The notes under the pieces were generated by a model that worked only from the letters and a program-made list of their open reading frames with translations, did no database searches and was not told the origin of the DNA. The position numbers were made by a program, and so were the translations under genes. Positions 45,701 to 53,364 of a stretch of DNA of 64,000 nt are shown in pieces. This DNA is from Leucobacter sp. cx-42. Lineage in GTDB: Bacteria; Actinomycetota; Actinomycetes; Actinomycetales; Microbacteriaceae. Location: the NCBI RefSeq assembly GCF_014529985.1, contig NZ_JACVMU010000012.1, forward strand, positions 27,677-91,676. The letters are read 5' to 3'. Within the stretch, counting starts at the first letter, position 1. Each line of letters opens with the position of its first letter.

Positions 45701-45926
45701 CGCGCCCAGCGCGGTCTTCAATGGCGCCACGCAGCGTAGTGGCAGGCCGCCGCCCGGAGGCAATCGCAAGGACGTCGCCCTCAGCCCAGCCTGGCAGGTC
45801 ACAGGCACGCGCAAACATCTCAACGACGAGCGTGCTTTTGCCGCTGCCTGGCGCACCGAGCACCCGCGCATGCCTGCCAGGGTCACCAGCGAGCACCGCG
45901 CGTTGTGCGCCGTCAAATTCGATCAT
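42711..45926 (-). CDS. adnA: AdnA-type helicase-nuclease subunit
   Basis: The 1071-residue partner of AdnB has a Walker A GAPGSGKST at residues 24-32, IASGRRPATTLR, LLLVDDAQEIGEGQ and a C-terminal RecB-like nuclease domain with LRGKADRLEG and ITVLDLKTGA. It is the first gene of the adnA-adnB pair, as in mycobacteria. TAGGCT lies 6 nt before the ATG at 45926, so the mRNA may be leaderless. The divergent DUF3107 gene starts 150 nt away. Confidence 0.92.
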   Translation of the reverse strand: MIEFDGAQRAVLAGDPGRHARVLGAPGSGKSTLVVEMFARACDLPGWAEGDVLAIASGRRPATTLRGAIEDRAGRALGGTPVRTLTSFAFGVLAAAAASGGEAEPRLLTGTVQDELITALIDEQLEVALRARAGAGAGDEDDAGESLGNVEGLTAEVLRSPAFRAELREFWRAIDDFDLDVRELLARVTALRGVAAASAQSDAPDDQLLSRWCEALLIVEAVEARVHAERPGEYSASGLLRAAAASVRAGAVKVPRLLLVDDAQEIGEGQLALLAACAAAGASIWAFGDPDVTTETFHGERSRVLADLSGELRRRGVRAEPEQTWALEYAYRGGPQLRGFTQSLAARIGAAGAGQQRAATVKQGSKGERIEFVRAGSTSEQLGMIAHRMRANRLGLDRETPLEWEQMAVICRSRSEASRIARGLAGHQVPTGTLAGGIVLREHRIVLDLIRLLQHSLGIAPLDASGVLQLLSGPIGGLDPVAVRRLRGSLMMQERRVARAEDRDPVATEQLILEAFLVPGVEPSIDSKQGRALRRLGKIADAANTIVAAEGTPRETLWALWQGTRLAEAWQEEALRGRGARADEANRSLDAVLGLFFALQRHEEQVSEQPIHALLAELAESAVPEDSLARSGERSAVTVTTPQGAVGREFALVAIVGLQDGAWPNTRSRGSILGTVALERWLRGGPAVPPSRKDTIHDELRLLHQASSRAQQELLVVSVSDTDQHPSAFFGFGHDFAVDPLPSSRLTLRGATAAMRRRLTTDPADTSARDSLVQLARADVAGAAPESWYGVLPVSTEASLFTNENGEREIAVGPSQLESVEGCALDWVVGALGGGTGNIQASLGTLVHHAFENAVTADPEALMADIRREWRKLPFDAEWESTRTLATAEHMVEGLGVYLREFDASDRQLIGRESGFHVQVGDVTLRGKADRLEGLVKADGLEITVLDLKTGATVPSKPATEQHLQLQAYQLGVEYGAFDGVTSEHAETGEITSGGARLLYVHPNAAKGKGYVERVQAPLDAETRDALLERIETAGDTMAAGSFTARVEHHCTDPHQFGNCRIHIIQAVSHA

Positions 45927-45932
45927 GCGTTC

Positions 45933-45938
45933 AGCCTA
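45933..45938 (-). promoter_or_regulatory. Putative -10 element of adnA
   Basis: On the minus strand TAGGCT is followed by 6 nt (GAACGC) and the ATG at 45926. This fits a leaderless promoter for the adnA-adnB operon. Confidence 0.5.
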
Positions 45939-46075
45939 ATGATGACCACTGACATTGCGTGGTGCGCTTGCGGCGAACGATCCACATTTCTGAGGCGCAG
46001 TGTCGGAGGTCAGGCATAGACTCAATTTGTACTTACTTCGTGACGTCGCGTCACAGCACTATGAGGAGGCTCCCT

Positions 46076-46291
46076 GTGGAGGTTCGTATCGGCATCAAGC
46101 ACTCACCTCGCGAGCTCGCATTCGAGACCGAGGCAACTGCTGACGAGGTGCGCGCTGCGCTCACTCAGGCAGCTGAGGGCTTCGCATCGTTCGCAGATTC
46201 GAAGGGCAAGCAGATTATTGTCGCTGCCGATTCGGTCGCATTCATCGAGTTCGGTGGCGAGAACAGCCGCAAGGTCGGCTTCATCGGCTAA
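46076..46291 (+). CDS. DUF3107 family small protein
   Basis: The 71-residue protein matches DUF3107: EVRIGIKHSPRELAFETEATADEVRAAL and a C-terminal RKVGFIG. Members are small actinobacterial cytoplasmic proteins of unknown role. GTG at 46076 has GAGGAGG 7 nt upstream, which settles the start; longer in-frame versions have no ribosome-binding site. It is convergent with rlmC. Confidence 0.9.
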   Translation: MEVRIGIKHSPRELAFETEATADEVRAALTQAAEGFASFADSKGKQIIVAADSVAFIEFGGENSRKVGFIG

Positions 46292-46307
46292 CTCGCTTTC
46301 GGGCGGG

Positions 46308-46321
46308 TTGCCGCGCGGCAA
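46308..46321. terminator. Small GC palindrome between DUF3107 and rlmC
   Basis: TTGCCGCGCGGCAA is a 14-nt perfect palindrome in the 32-nt convergent interval. It could form a short hairpin with its central bases unpaired and act on both strands. The evidence is only its position. Confidence 0.3.
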
Positions 46322-46323
46322 AC

Positions 46324-47523
46324 TTACTTCGCGTCAACCCGTTCGAGCAGTACCATCACCTCGGCATGCCCCGTGTGCGGGAACATGTCGAACAGGCGTG
46401 CGTTCACCGCTCGCAATGAGGGCATCCGCGCAAGATCCTGCGCGAGGCTCTTCGGGTTGCAACTCGAGTAGATGACCGAGCGCGTCGAAGACTGTTCCAG
46501 CCAGTCAGCAAGCTCCGGACCAATGCCGCGGCGCGGCGGGTTTACGATGACCAGCTCGGGCGCATCCTCGGGCGCGCTTTCGAGCGCAAACGCAGTCGCG
46601 TCACCCGCGCTGAATCGCACGGGTACGCCCGCATCCTGCGCGCTCCGTGTCGCTGAGCGGATCGCGGCCTCACTCACTTCGATGCCCACGGTGTCTCGGA
46701 TCCCAGACGCATCGCCTGCGCCAGTTCCCGCGCAGAATAGTGCGAAGCCACCGACGCCGCAGTAGAGATCCCACAATGAAGCGGGGTGAAGCTCTGCAGT
46801 CCATTCCGCCGCCTGCGCGTACAGCGCCTGCGCTACGGGAGTGTTCGTCTGGAAGAAGCTCTGGGGCTGCAGGTGCAATGACACCGGCCCGAGATCCATT
46901 TCAAGCGAGTCACCGAGCAGCAGCTCTTCGCGCTCGCCCTCAAGCACAGCCTTGTGCTCCGGCAGCAGATTCACCGAGATCACCGTCGCCTGCGGGAGCA
47001 GTTCCCGCAGTTCTGACAGCTTCGCGCGGATCCGATCGAGCGCACCGCTCGATCGCACAACGAAACGCACCATCAACGCGCCTGACGGCGCCTCGGTGAG
47101 GTGCGCGTACTTCAGCTCGCCCTTGCGATTCGGCACGGAATACGGCGCGAGTCCGGTCGCGTTCAGGAACGCTGCAACGAGCGGAATCGCGCGTTGCAGA
47201 CCTGGCTGGTGGATCAGGCACTCCGTGAGGTCAATGCCTCGTCCGTTGCCATCACGGCTGAGGTCAAGGATGCCGAGGGTCACTGCCCCAGCTTCCCCGC
47301 CGACAGCGAGCTTTGCACGGTTCCGGAACTCAGTAACCCCACCCGGCACTGGTGGCAGCCACGCATCCGCAGCGGGGCCGAACTCACCAAGTGTGTCGCG
47401 GCACGCGAGATCTTTCTCGCGCAGCTGCACCGCGTACGGCGTTTCGATGAGTGCACACGAGCGGCAAAGATCCGCTACAAAATATCGGCACTCGGGGATT
47501 TGCGTGTCGAGCGTCACAGTCAC
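46324..47523 (-). CDS. rlmC: 23S rRNA uracil-C5 methyltransferase RlmC-like
   Basis: The 399-residue SAM-dependent enzyme has an N-terminal 4Fe-4S cluster motif (Cys12, Cys20, Cys23 and a fourth Cys near residue 99 in DLTECLIH), the SAM site LWDLYCGVGGFALF, NPPRRGIG and the nucleophilic Cys in YSSCNPKSLAQDL. There is no N-terminal TRAM domain, which favours RlmC (RumB), the U747 enzyme, over RlmD. The GTG at 47523 lies 2 nt after the upstream stop, so translation is probably coupled. Confidence 0.85.
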   Translation of the reverse strand: MTVTLDTQIPECRYFVADLCRSCALIETPYAVQLREKDLACRDTLGEFGPAADAWLPPVPGGVTEFRNRAKLAVGGEAGAVTLGILDLSRDGNGRGIDLTECLIHQPGLQRAIPLVAAFLNATGLAPYSVPNRKGELKYAHLTEAPSGALMVRFVVRSSGALDRIRAKLSELRELLPQATVISVNLLPEHKAVLEGEREELLLGDSLEMDLGPVSLHLQPQSFFQTNTPVAQALYAQAAEWTAELHPASLWDLYCGVGGFALFCAGTGAGDASGIRDTVGIEVSEAAIRSATRSAQDAGVPVRFSAGDATAFALESAPEDAPELVIVNPPRRGIGPELADWLEQSSTRSVIYSSCNPKSLAQDLARMPSLRAVNARLFDMFPHTGHAEVMVLLERVDAK

Positions 47524-47525
47524 AA

Positions 47526-48245
47526 TTACGCGGTGAGGCCGAGGCCGTCCATACGGCGAATGTGATCGGCAATGAGCTCCGTAAACACGGGCTCAACGGC
47601 GTCAGCATCGAACTCGCGGTTCGCACTGCGGGAAAGCACGGCACGCGCCATAAGCAGCGTGTCGCCAACGAGACGACGACCCCAGACAGCAAGCCAGCTG
47701 CCGAGCTTCGGATCCGCCTCCAACTCAGCCTGCAGCAGACGCTTGAGCTCATCACGGCCAGCGTGATCGCTCAACGTCGCGATTGCCTCGCGGCTGAACG
47801 GATCCTTGATGCCGCTCGCAAGCTCCGCGAAGAAGTCATCAAACAGGCCACCAACGAGATAGATCGACAGGACGTGCTGATGCCAATCGACCGCATCGAT
47901 ACGCGTGATGTAGTCCTCGATCATCGTCGAGTACGGCTGCATCACCACGTGCGGCGAGCGGCCGCGGCGGCGGATCTCCTCCGCAAATCGCTGGTGCTTC
48001 TGCAGCGTGGCGCCAGCGACGCCCGCAAGCACCTCTTTTGCCTGCAGCGTCGGAGCACCCGAAACACCGCGCGTCGCGGCCTCGTACATCTCGAGCTGCA
48101 GGTACGCCGTCAGACCGAGGAACTCAAGTACCTCGGGCGCAAACGCAGCGACTTCAACCTTTTCGGCACCAACAGACTCACCGCGAGAGCGTACTTTGCG
48201 CGATGAGGTCTGCTTCTTACCGATGCCACGAATCCAGTTGAACAC
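47526..48245 (-). CDS. Ferritin-like fold protein (MiaE-like)
   Basis: The 239-residue mainly helical protein resembles the actinobacterial ferritin-like proteins related to the tRNA hydroxylase MiaE. Carboxylate and His candidates for a diiron site occur in QLEMYEAA, LQKHQRFAEEIR, YITRIDAVDWHQHVLSIYLVGGLFDDFF and EADPKLGSW. Whether the site is complete cannot be judged by eye. GTG at 48245 has TAGGCT 7 nt upstream. It is followed 2 nt later by rlmC, so both may modify RNA. Confidence 0.72.
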   Translation of the reverse strand: MFNWIRGIGKKQTSSRKVRSRGESVGAEKVEVAAFAPEVLEFLGLTAYLQLEMYEAATRGVSGAPTLQAKEVLAGVAGATLQKHQRFAEEIRRRGRSPHVVMQPYSTMIEDYITRIDAVDWHQHVLSIYLVGGLFDDFFAELASGIKDPFSREAIATLSDHAGRDELKRLLQAELEADPKLGSWLAVWGRRLVGDTLLMARAVLSRSANREFDADAVEPVFTELIADHIRRMDGLGLTA

Positions 48246-48252
48246 GATAAAT

Positions 48253-48258
48253 AGCCTA
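48253..48258 (-). promoter_or_regulatory. Putative -10 element of the ferritin-like gene
   Basis: On the minus strand TAGGCT is followed by 7 nt and the GTG at 48245. The same hexamer stands before adnA. Confidence 0.5.
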
Positions 48259-48385
48259 CCTCGGGTTCTGTGCAGCTCTGGAATAGAATACGTACGAACT
48301 ATTCATCGCCCCCGCTCACGGAAGCTGGGGCCGCTGCGCCGGAAGTATGCATGCGCAGCACCGCACACTTCGGAGGTCACACACA

Positions 48386-49921
48386 GTGACAACGTTCCTT
48401 GAACTTGGAATTGACCAGGACATGGTCGACGCACTGGCAAAGGAAGGCATCGTCGATGCGTTCCCGATTCAGGAGCAGACGATCCCCCTCGCTATTACCG
48501 GCCAGGACATCATCGGTCAGGCTAAGACCGGTACCGGCAAGACCTTTGGTTTCGGTTTGCCGCTGCTGCAGCGCATTGGCGAGAACCCCGAACCTGGCGT
48601 ACAGGCACTCATCGTCGTGCCGACCCGTGAACTCGCTGTTCAGGTCTACGAAGACCTCGAACTCGCGTCGAGTGGCCGCGCGGCGACTGTCGTCCCCATC
48701 TACGGCGGCAAGGCGTACGAAGGCCAGATCGAACAGCTGAAGGCCGGCGCGCAGATCGTTGTCGGCACCCCCGGCCGTCTGCTCGACCTCTCGAACCAGC
48801 GCCTGCTCGATCTGTCGAAGGTTCGCGAGATGGTGCTTGACGAGGCCGACAAGATGCTCGATCTCGGCTTCCTCGCTGACATTGAGAAGCTCTTCTCGAA
48901 GACCCCAGAGAAGCGCCACACCATGCTCTTCTCGGCAACCATGCCCGGCACCATCGTGACCCTGGCACGTCGCTTCATGTCGAACCCAGTGCACATTCGC
49001 GCAACCGACCCCGACGAGGGCGCGGCGCAGGCGAACATCGAGCACATCATCTACCGCGCGCACTCGCTCGACAAGGACGAGGTCATCGGCCGCATCCTGC
49101 AGGCAGAGGGCCGCGGCAAGACCGTTATCTTCATGCGCACCAAGCGCGCGGCGGCAAAGCTGCAGGAGGAGCTCAACGACCGCGGCTTCAACGCAGCTTC
49201 GGTGCACGGCGACCTCAACCAGGATCAGCGTGAGCGCGCAATGGCGAGTTTCAAGTCGGGCAAGAAGGACATCCTCATTGCGACTGATGTCGCCGCTCGT
49301 GGCATCGACGTCGACGATGTGACCCACGTCATTAACCACACCGTGCCCGACGATGAGAAGACTTATCTGCACCGCGTTGGCCGCACCGGCCGTGCGGGCC
49401 GCGAGGGCATCGCAGTGACCTTCGTTGACTGGGACGACCTCCACAAGTGGGCACTCATCAACAAGGCGCTCGAGTTCGGTGTCGACGAGCCCGTCGAGAC
49501 CTACTCGTCATCGCCGCACCTGTTCGCTGATCTGAACATCCCCGAGGGTTCGAAGGGCCGCCTGAAGGCGACCCCCGTCAAGGAGACCGCACCCCGCAAC
49601 GGCTCACGCCGTTCGTCGGGCGACCGCGAGAAGAAGGACGGCCAGCGCGAGGGCGGCGAGCGTCGCAATCGCACCCGTACCCGCAGCTCGAACCCGCGCG
49701 GCGAGGGACGCCACGAGTCACACGGCGCAGGCCGTTCGGCACAGGACAAAGCTTTGGGCAATGCGTCGGCTGAGGCTGGCGTCGAGCAGGCTACTGGCGA
49801 GGCAGGCGAGGCTCCGCGTCGTCGTCGCCGTCGCCGTCGTGGTGGCGCGAACTCGGGCGGCGCAGAGGGCGGCTCGAACGCTGGTGCTGGTTCGGCTGAG
49901 GCTCCCGCACAGGACGCATAA
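48386..49921 (+). CDS. DEAD-box RNA helicase
   Basis: The 511-residue ATP-dependent helicase has the Q motif (PIQEQTIPLAITGQD), Walker A AKTGTGKT, PTRELAVQ, TPGRLLD, DEADKML, SAT, ARGIDVDD and HRVGRTGRAG in order. After residue 385 comes a basic Arg/Gly/Ser-rich tail suited to RNA binding. GTG at 48386 has GGAGG about 9 nt upstream. A TAGAAT element near 48285 would leave an untranslated leader of roughly 95 nt, longer than most here, and might allow cold or post-transcriptional control. Confidence 0.93.
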   Translation: MTTFLELGIDQDMVDALAKEGIVDAFPIQEQTIPLAITGQDIIGQAKTGTGKTFGFGLPLLQRIGENPEPGVQALIVVPTRELAVQVYEDLELASSGRAATVVPIYGGKAYEGQIEQLKAGAQIVVGTPGRLLDLSNQRLLDLSKVREMVLDEADKMLDLGFLADIEKLFSKTPEKRHTMLFSATMPGTIVTLARRFMSNPVHIRATDPDEGAAQANIEHIIYRAHSLDKDEVIGRILQAEGRGKTVIFMRTKRAAAKLQEELNDRGFNAASVHGDLNQDQRERAMASFKSGKKDILIATDVAARGIDVDDVTHVINHTVPDDEKTYLHRVGRTGRAGREGIAVTFVDWDDLHKWALINKALEFGVDEPVETYSSSPHLFADLNIPEGSKGRLKATPVKETAPRNGSRRSSGDREKKDGQREGGERRNRTRTRSSNPRGEGRHESHGAGRSAQDKALGNASAEAGVEQATGEAGEAPRRRRRRRRGGANSGGAEGGSNAGAGSAEAPAQDA

Positions 49922-49936
49922 GACCGATCAACCAAC

Positions 49937-49974
49937 GAGCGCCTGGCAAATTCTCTTGAATCTGCCAGGCGCTC
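49937..49974 (+). terminator. Hairpin terminator after the DEAD-box gene
   Basis: A perfect 12-bp stem (49937-49948 with 49963-49974) with a 14-nt loop begins 15 nt after the stop. No T tract follows. Confidence 0.65.
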
Positions 49975-50051
49975 AATGCTTCAGCTCACATTTCAGCCGA
50001 TTCTGAGCGTCAGTACTTGCTTCATTAAGAAAACTAGAGGTCAAGAAAATA

Positions 50052-50792
50052 ATGTTGAGCGAGGACGCACTTTGCATTGAAAGAGAAAAGGCCTCCCGAC
50101 GAGCTCTAATTGCGGTTGAGGTGCTCGTCACCTTGATTTACATATTTTTCTTACTTCACCAGTTTGACACTTGGTCCCCAGCGCAGGAATACACTGCGGC
50201 AGTAAACATGGCTGAACAGTCGAAGAATCTGGTTCCGTTAGATGACGCGATCTCGTCAGATGCAGGGCAAGTTATGCTCAACCAGTTCTGGGGATACGTC
50301 ATTTCTTTTCTAGGGCTGCCTTTGCTCGCCGCCATTGCAGTTTGGATTCGTTACGAGTCGGTGTCTTTAGCCTCAAGATTTGTAATGTCGTTTGCAGGCC
50401 TCATCATTATTTTCTCGGTCGTAGCGATTGTGTCCACATTTCCGATCCAGTTCGCTTCGAGCCTCGAAGTCTTCTACTCGTCGAGCCCCCTGCTGGCTTT
50501 GCCGATGGCATTGGGGTTGATCGCCGCGTTCTCAAGGCTTGAGGCGGCGGAAAAGGTATTTTCGTTTGCGATCATTTCCTTGTTGTTGGGAGCAAACTAC
50601 TATCTGATAGTCGTTTTGTTCAATCGTCAAACGGATCCCATTCTCTGGATAGTGATGACCACCCTTCTCACGCTCTTGATCCTTTTGACATCTTCGCTTG
50701 TAGTGTCACTACTGACGTGGGTTTTCTCCATAGTTCAGGCAAAGTTTGCACCCAGCCCGTCGGCCGCAGACCTGGGGGACTATCAGATCTAG
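50052..50792 (+). CDS. Low-GC multi-span membrane protein of unknown function
   Basis: The 246-residue protein has about six hydrophobic segments, with an extracytoplasmic loop (about residues 42-75) after the first. Codon use differs clearly from neighbours: many TTG, TTT, ATT and AAT codons and a lower GC content, which points to horizontal acquisition. A GAGG element lies 11 nt before the ATG, so the start is only moderately supported. I do not recognise a family. A 7-bp stem directly follows the stop. Confidence 0.65.
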   Translation: MLSEDALCIEREKASRRALIAVEVLVTLIYIFFLLHQFDTWSPAQEYTAAVNMAEQSKNLVPLDDAISSDAGQVMLNQFWGYVISFLGLPLLAAIAVWIRYESVSLASRFVMSFAGLIIIFSVVAIVSTFPIQFASSLEVFYSSSPLLALPMALGLIAAFSRLEAAEKVFSFAIISLLLGANYYLIVVLFNRQTDPILWIVMTTLLTLLILLTSSLVVSLLTWVFSIVQAKFAPSPSAADLGDYQI

Positions 50793-50993
50793 CATTTCCT
50801 GAAATGCCAGAATTCTCGGCAATGTGTTCGCGCTTACCCGCTGCAATTCCCAGTTCAGACCATTCGATTGCGAAGAAGCTTGACCGAGCAGCAAACAATA
50901 ATCGGAGTCGCGTAATCGCAATATTCCGTCTCTAAACGGCCAAAGTCTGTTTCCTGGTGGACCGCTTGGTCTGTAGTTGCGGCCAAGACAACG

Positions 50994-51034
50994 CAGTCAT
51001 CTCGACAAAATGTGACCGTTTCGCGAGGTTGACC
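50994..51034 (+). repeat. Half copy of the dispersed palindromic repeat
   Basis: About 40 bp match the right half of the repeat at 51243-51333: GTCATCTCG, then ACCGTTTCGCGAGGTTG. The left half is missing or too diverged to see. Confidence 0.65.
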
Positions 51035-51242
51035 AAGGACAGAGTCCCGGCCGGCAAGGGCCAATCCCGTTCAGCGCACCCCTGACGCTCAACGGCACCC
51101 AACGCGCATCACGCACGGGCATCTGCCGGGGAAAGAACGGGCCGGCCTCGCGGCCGGGCGGCCTCATTCCCTCAACCAGAGCCAGATTGAGGCTGGGTGT
51201 CTCAGGTCACTGCACTTCACGGGGTCAGAGGCGCAGTCACCA

Positions 51243-51333
51243 CGTCGAAACCGCCCCTTTCCCACGAGAACACTAGTTTCAGCGCGCAGAAAGGGGTCAT
51301 CTCGGCAGAAACTACCCGTTTCGCGGGGTTGGG
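51243..51333 (+). repeat. Dispersed palindromic repeat, copy B
   Basis: About 91 bp form an imperfect palindrome with GTCGAAACCG at the left, a central TAGTTTCAGCGCGCAGAAA, then GGTCATCTCGGCAGAAAC and CCCGTTTCGCGGGGTTGGG at the right. It ends about 34 nt before the stop of the lrp-like gene, in a convergent interval. Confidence 0.8.
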
Positions 51334-51366
51334 AGCCAATGGACCCGTTTCGCGGGACCCCAATGC

Positions 51367-51837
51367 TTAAGAACTCAGCGCAGCCTTGACGAGCGGCAAC
51401 GTCCGCCCCATGAAGTGTGTGCCGAGGACAAGCTGTGACGACACTCGAATGACCCCTGGCGCAGTGGCAACGAGGTCAAGCACCCGCTGCAGGTCGTGCG
51501 TCGACCGGGCAACGATTGCGGCAAACAGATCCGCATCCCCAGTCGCGGTGTGCAATTCGAGCAGTTCTGGGATAGCTTCGAGGCCAACTGAGACCCGATC
51601 GTGGCCGATCCGCTGATCAATTTGGATCGAGCAGAAGCAGCGGATCGTGAAGCCGAGTGCGACAGGGTCGATGTGCGGCGCCATTGATTTAATGATGCCG
51701 GTTTTGCGTAACCGATCGAGCCTGCCCTGCGCAGTTGCGCGCGCAATTCCCAATCTGCGCGCACATTCGACTACCGAAATACCTGCTTCTTCGCTGGTGA
51801 GCGTAATGAGTCGCGCGTCGAGTGCATCAATTGCCAC
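51367..51837 (-). CDS. Lrp/AsnC family regulator
   Basis: The 156-residue regulator has an N-terminal helix-turn-helix (ALDARLITLTSEEAGISVVECARRLGIARATAQGRLDRLRKTGII) and a C-terminal RAM ligand domain. GTG at 51837 is chosen because AAGGAGG lies 4 nt upstream; two in-frame starts further up lack such a site. It is divergent from the aminotransferase gene, 157 nt away, and probably senses an amino acid to control it and perhaps the downstream importer. Confidence 0.9.
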   Translation of the reverse strand: MAIDALDARLITLTSEEAGISVVECARRLGIARATAQGRLDRLRKTGIIKSMAPHIDPVALGFTIRCFCSIQIDQRIGHDRVSVGLEAIPELLELHTATGDADLFAAIVARSTHDLQRVLDLVATAPGVIRVSSQLVLGTHFMGRTLPLVKAALSS

Positions 51838-51924
51838 AAGGCCTCCTTGCCTAGACATTTTGCCCACCCTATCGCAGGTCACACCTATCTGTCAGTACAT
51901 ATTGCTACCCGAAAAATGAACCGA

Positions 51925-51954
51925 TTGACGGAGGAATTCCCCGATCCCTAGAGT
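51925..51954 (+). promoter_or_regulatory. Promoter of the aminotransferase gene
   Basis: TTGACG (51925-51930) and TAGAGT (51949-51954) are separated by 18 nt and lie about 40 nt before the ATG at 51995. The Lrp-like regulator could bind nearby. Confidence 0.6.
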
Positions 51955-51994
51955 TGCGGCCGGAACACTCCATTCAGCGAAAGCGAGCCAACAC

Positions 51995-53086
51995 ATGACT
52001 CTTGAATTCCGTCCAGGCCTCGAACACGTCGCGGCCTACCGCGCGGGCAAGGCCGCCCCGATCTCGCCTTCTGGGCAGAGCTACAAGCTCTCCTCAAACG
52101 AAAACCCCTACCCGCCGCTCGAGTCAGTTCAGCGTCGAGTTGCCGCATGTTTGCCCGACGCCATCTACCGCTACCCGAGTATCGCCGCAGAGCCGGTGGT
52201 GAACGCACTCGCCGCACGCTTTGATGTTGCGGCAGATAACATCTCGCTCGGTGCAGGCTCCGTTGAAGTTGCCGCCCAGCTCATCCACGCGCTCACCGGC
52301 CCCGGCGACGAGGTCATGTACGCATGGCGCTCCTTTGAGGCGTACCCGATTCTCACGCGCGTTGCGGGTGCAGTCCCCGTTGAGGTTCCGCTCGACGCTG
52401 ATGCGCGCCACGATCTGCCGGCAATGGCAGCTGCGATCACAGATCGCACACGCGTCATCTTCGTGTGCAACCCGAATAACCCGACCGGCACGGTCATCAG
52501 TCAGTCAGAGCTCGATGCGTTTCTCGCGATTGTCCCCCGCACGGTGCTCGTGGTGATCGACGAGGCGTACGTTCACTTCGATCACGACACTGATTCGCCA
52601 AGCGGCATCGCTGAGTTCAAGAAGCACCCAAACGTCGCAGTGCTACACACGTTCTCGAAGGCGTATGGGCTCGCCGGTCTGCGCATCGGCTACGCCATCG
52701 CCCCCACCGACGTCGCCGAGGCACTGCGCAAGGTATCGGTGCCGTTCGCAGTCACCGCACTCGCTCAGGAGGCCGCGGTCGCATCCCTCGAGGCCGAAGC
52801 AGAACTCGGGGCGCGGATCACCGACATCGTCACCTCACGCGAGCAGCTCACCGATGCCCTCCGTGCACTGGGTCTGCCACTCGTCGAGTCACAGGCAAAC
52901 TTTGTGTGGCTGCCGCTCGGGACTGACAGCGCGCGCTTCAACGCGGCGCTCGAGGCCAACGGCATCTCGGCTCGCACGTTTGCTGGCGAGGGCATTCGCA
53001 TTTCGATCGGCAACGCTGCCGAGAACGAAGCAGTCATCGCGGCACTTTCACAAGAGTTCACGAACGGAAGCGTGTCAGCCGCATAG
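51995..53086 (+). CDS. Histidinol-phosphate/aromatic aminotransferase
   Basis: The 363-residue fold-type I PLP enzyme has KLSSNENPYPP, the RYP segment near residue 60, NPNNPTGTVI, DEAYVHF and the PLP lysine in HTFSKAYGLAGLRIGY. The sequence fits both HisC and the actinobacterial aromatic aminotransferase Pat. There are no his genes nearby, while an Lrp-type regulator and a TrpXYZ-like importer flank it, so Pat (Phe/Tyr/Trp transamination) is favoured. Confidence 0.85.
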   Translation: MTLEFRPGLEHVAAYRAGKAAPISPSGQSYKLSSNENPYPPLESVQRRVAACLPDAIYRYPSIAAEPVVNALAARFDVAADNISLGAGSVEVAAQLIHALTGPGDEVMYAWRSFEAYPILTRVAGAVPVEVPLDADARHDLPAMAAAITDRTRVIFVCNPNNPTGTVISQSELDAFLAIVPRTVLVVIDEAYVHFDHDTDSPSGIAEFKKHPNVAVLHTFSKAYGLAGLRIGYAIAPTDVAEALRKVSVPFAVTALAQEAAVASLEAEAELGARITDIVTSREQLTDALRALGLPLVESQANFVWLPLGTDSARFNAALEANGISARTFAGEGIRISIGNAAENEAVIAALSQEFTNGSVSAA

Positions 53087-53221
53087 CGACAGCTGCGCAG
53101 GTCTCAGTCCCTCACCCGCAATGTTTCTGCTCTCAGCAGCGTGTGACGATTCCCAGAGCACACCCCAAACCGCTGTACAAGTTGTATAGCCATCGCGGAA
53201 CTTCAGCCGCCGAACAGCCAC

Positions 53222-53247
53222 ACATGTCTAGGAAACAAAGAACATGT
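53222..53247. promoter_or_regulatory. Twin ACATGT sites upstream of the ABC importer
   Basis: Two self-complementary ACATGT hexamers start at 53222 and 53242, 20 bp apart, so they face the same side of the helix. The second touches the proposed -35 element. A regulator site is suggested by this spacing, but the protein is unknown. Confidence 0.35.
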
Positions 53248-53276
53248 TTACAGTGGCCCCGGCTCGTCGTTACGCT
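53247..53276 (+). promoter_or_regulatory. Putative promoter of the TrpXYZ-like operon
   Basis: TTTACA (53247-53252) and TACGCT (53271-53276) are separated by 18 nt. They would leave a leader of about 80 nt before the first gene. Confidence 0.45.
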
Positions 53277-53364
53277 CAACCACCAAGGACGGCGTTGTCC
53301 CAGTACGTTTCAGTACGAGCGCCGTGTCGACCCTTTCTGACCATCCACAGTAAATGAGGACATC

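Larger units (their letters stand above)
50793..51366. other. Gene-poor stretch with repeat fragments
   Basis: No convincing gene is seen in these 574 nt. The first 150 nt continue the lower-GC composition. The rest holds a half copy (50994-51034) and a near-full copy (51243-51333) of the dispersed palindrome, plus a third short piece near 51344-51361 that repeats the terminal CCCGTTTCGCGGG. Small inverted repeats occur at 51142-51157 and around 51170-51190. Confidence 0.6.

Noticed and set aside
48377..49444. A 355-codon open frame on the minus strand
   Set aside because: It mirrors the DEAD-box helicase codons and has no independent support.
53277..53364. T-box riboswitch or trp leader peptide before the importer genes
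   Set aside because: No T-box consensus, no run of Trp codons and no convincing terminator/antiterminator pair is seen in the 80-nt leader.
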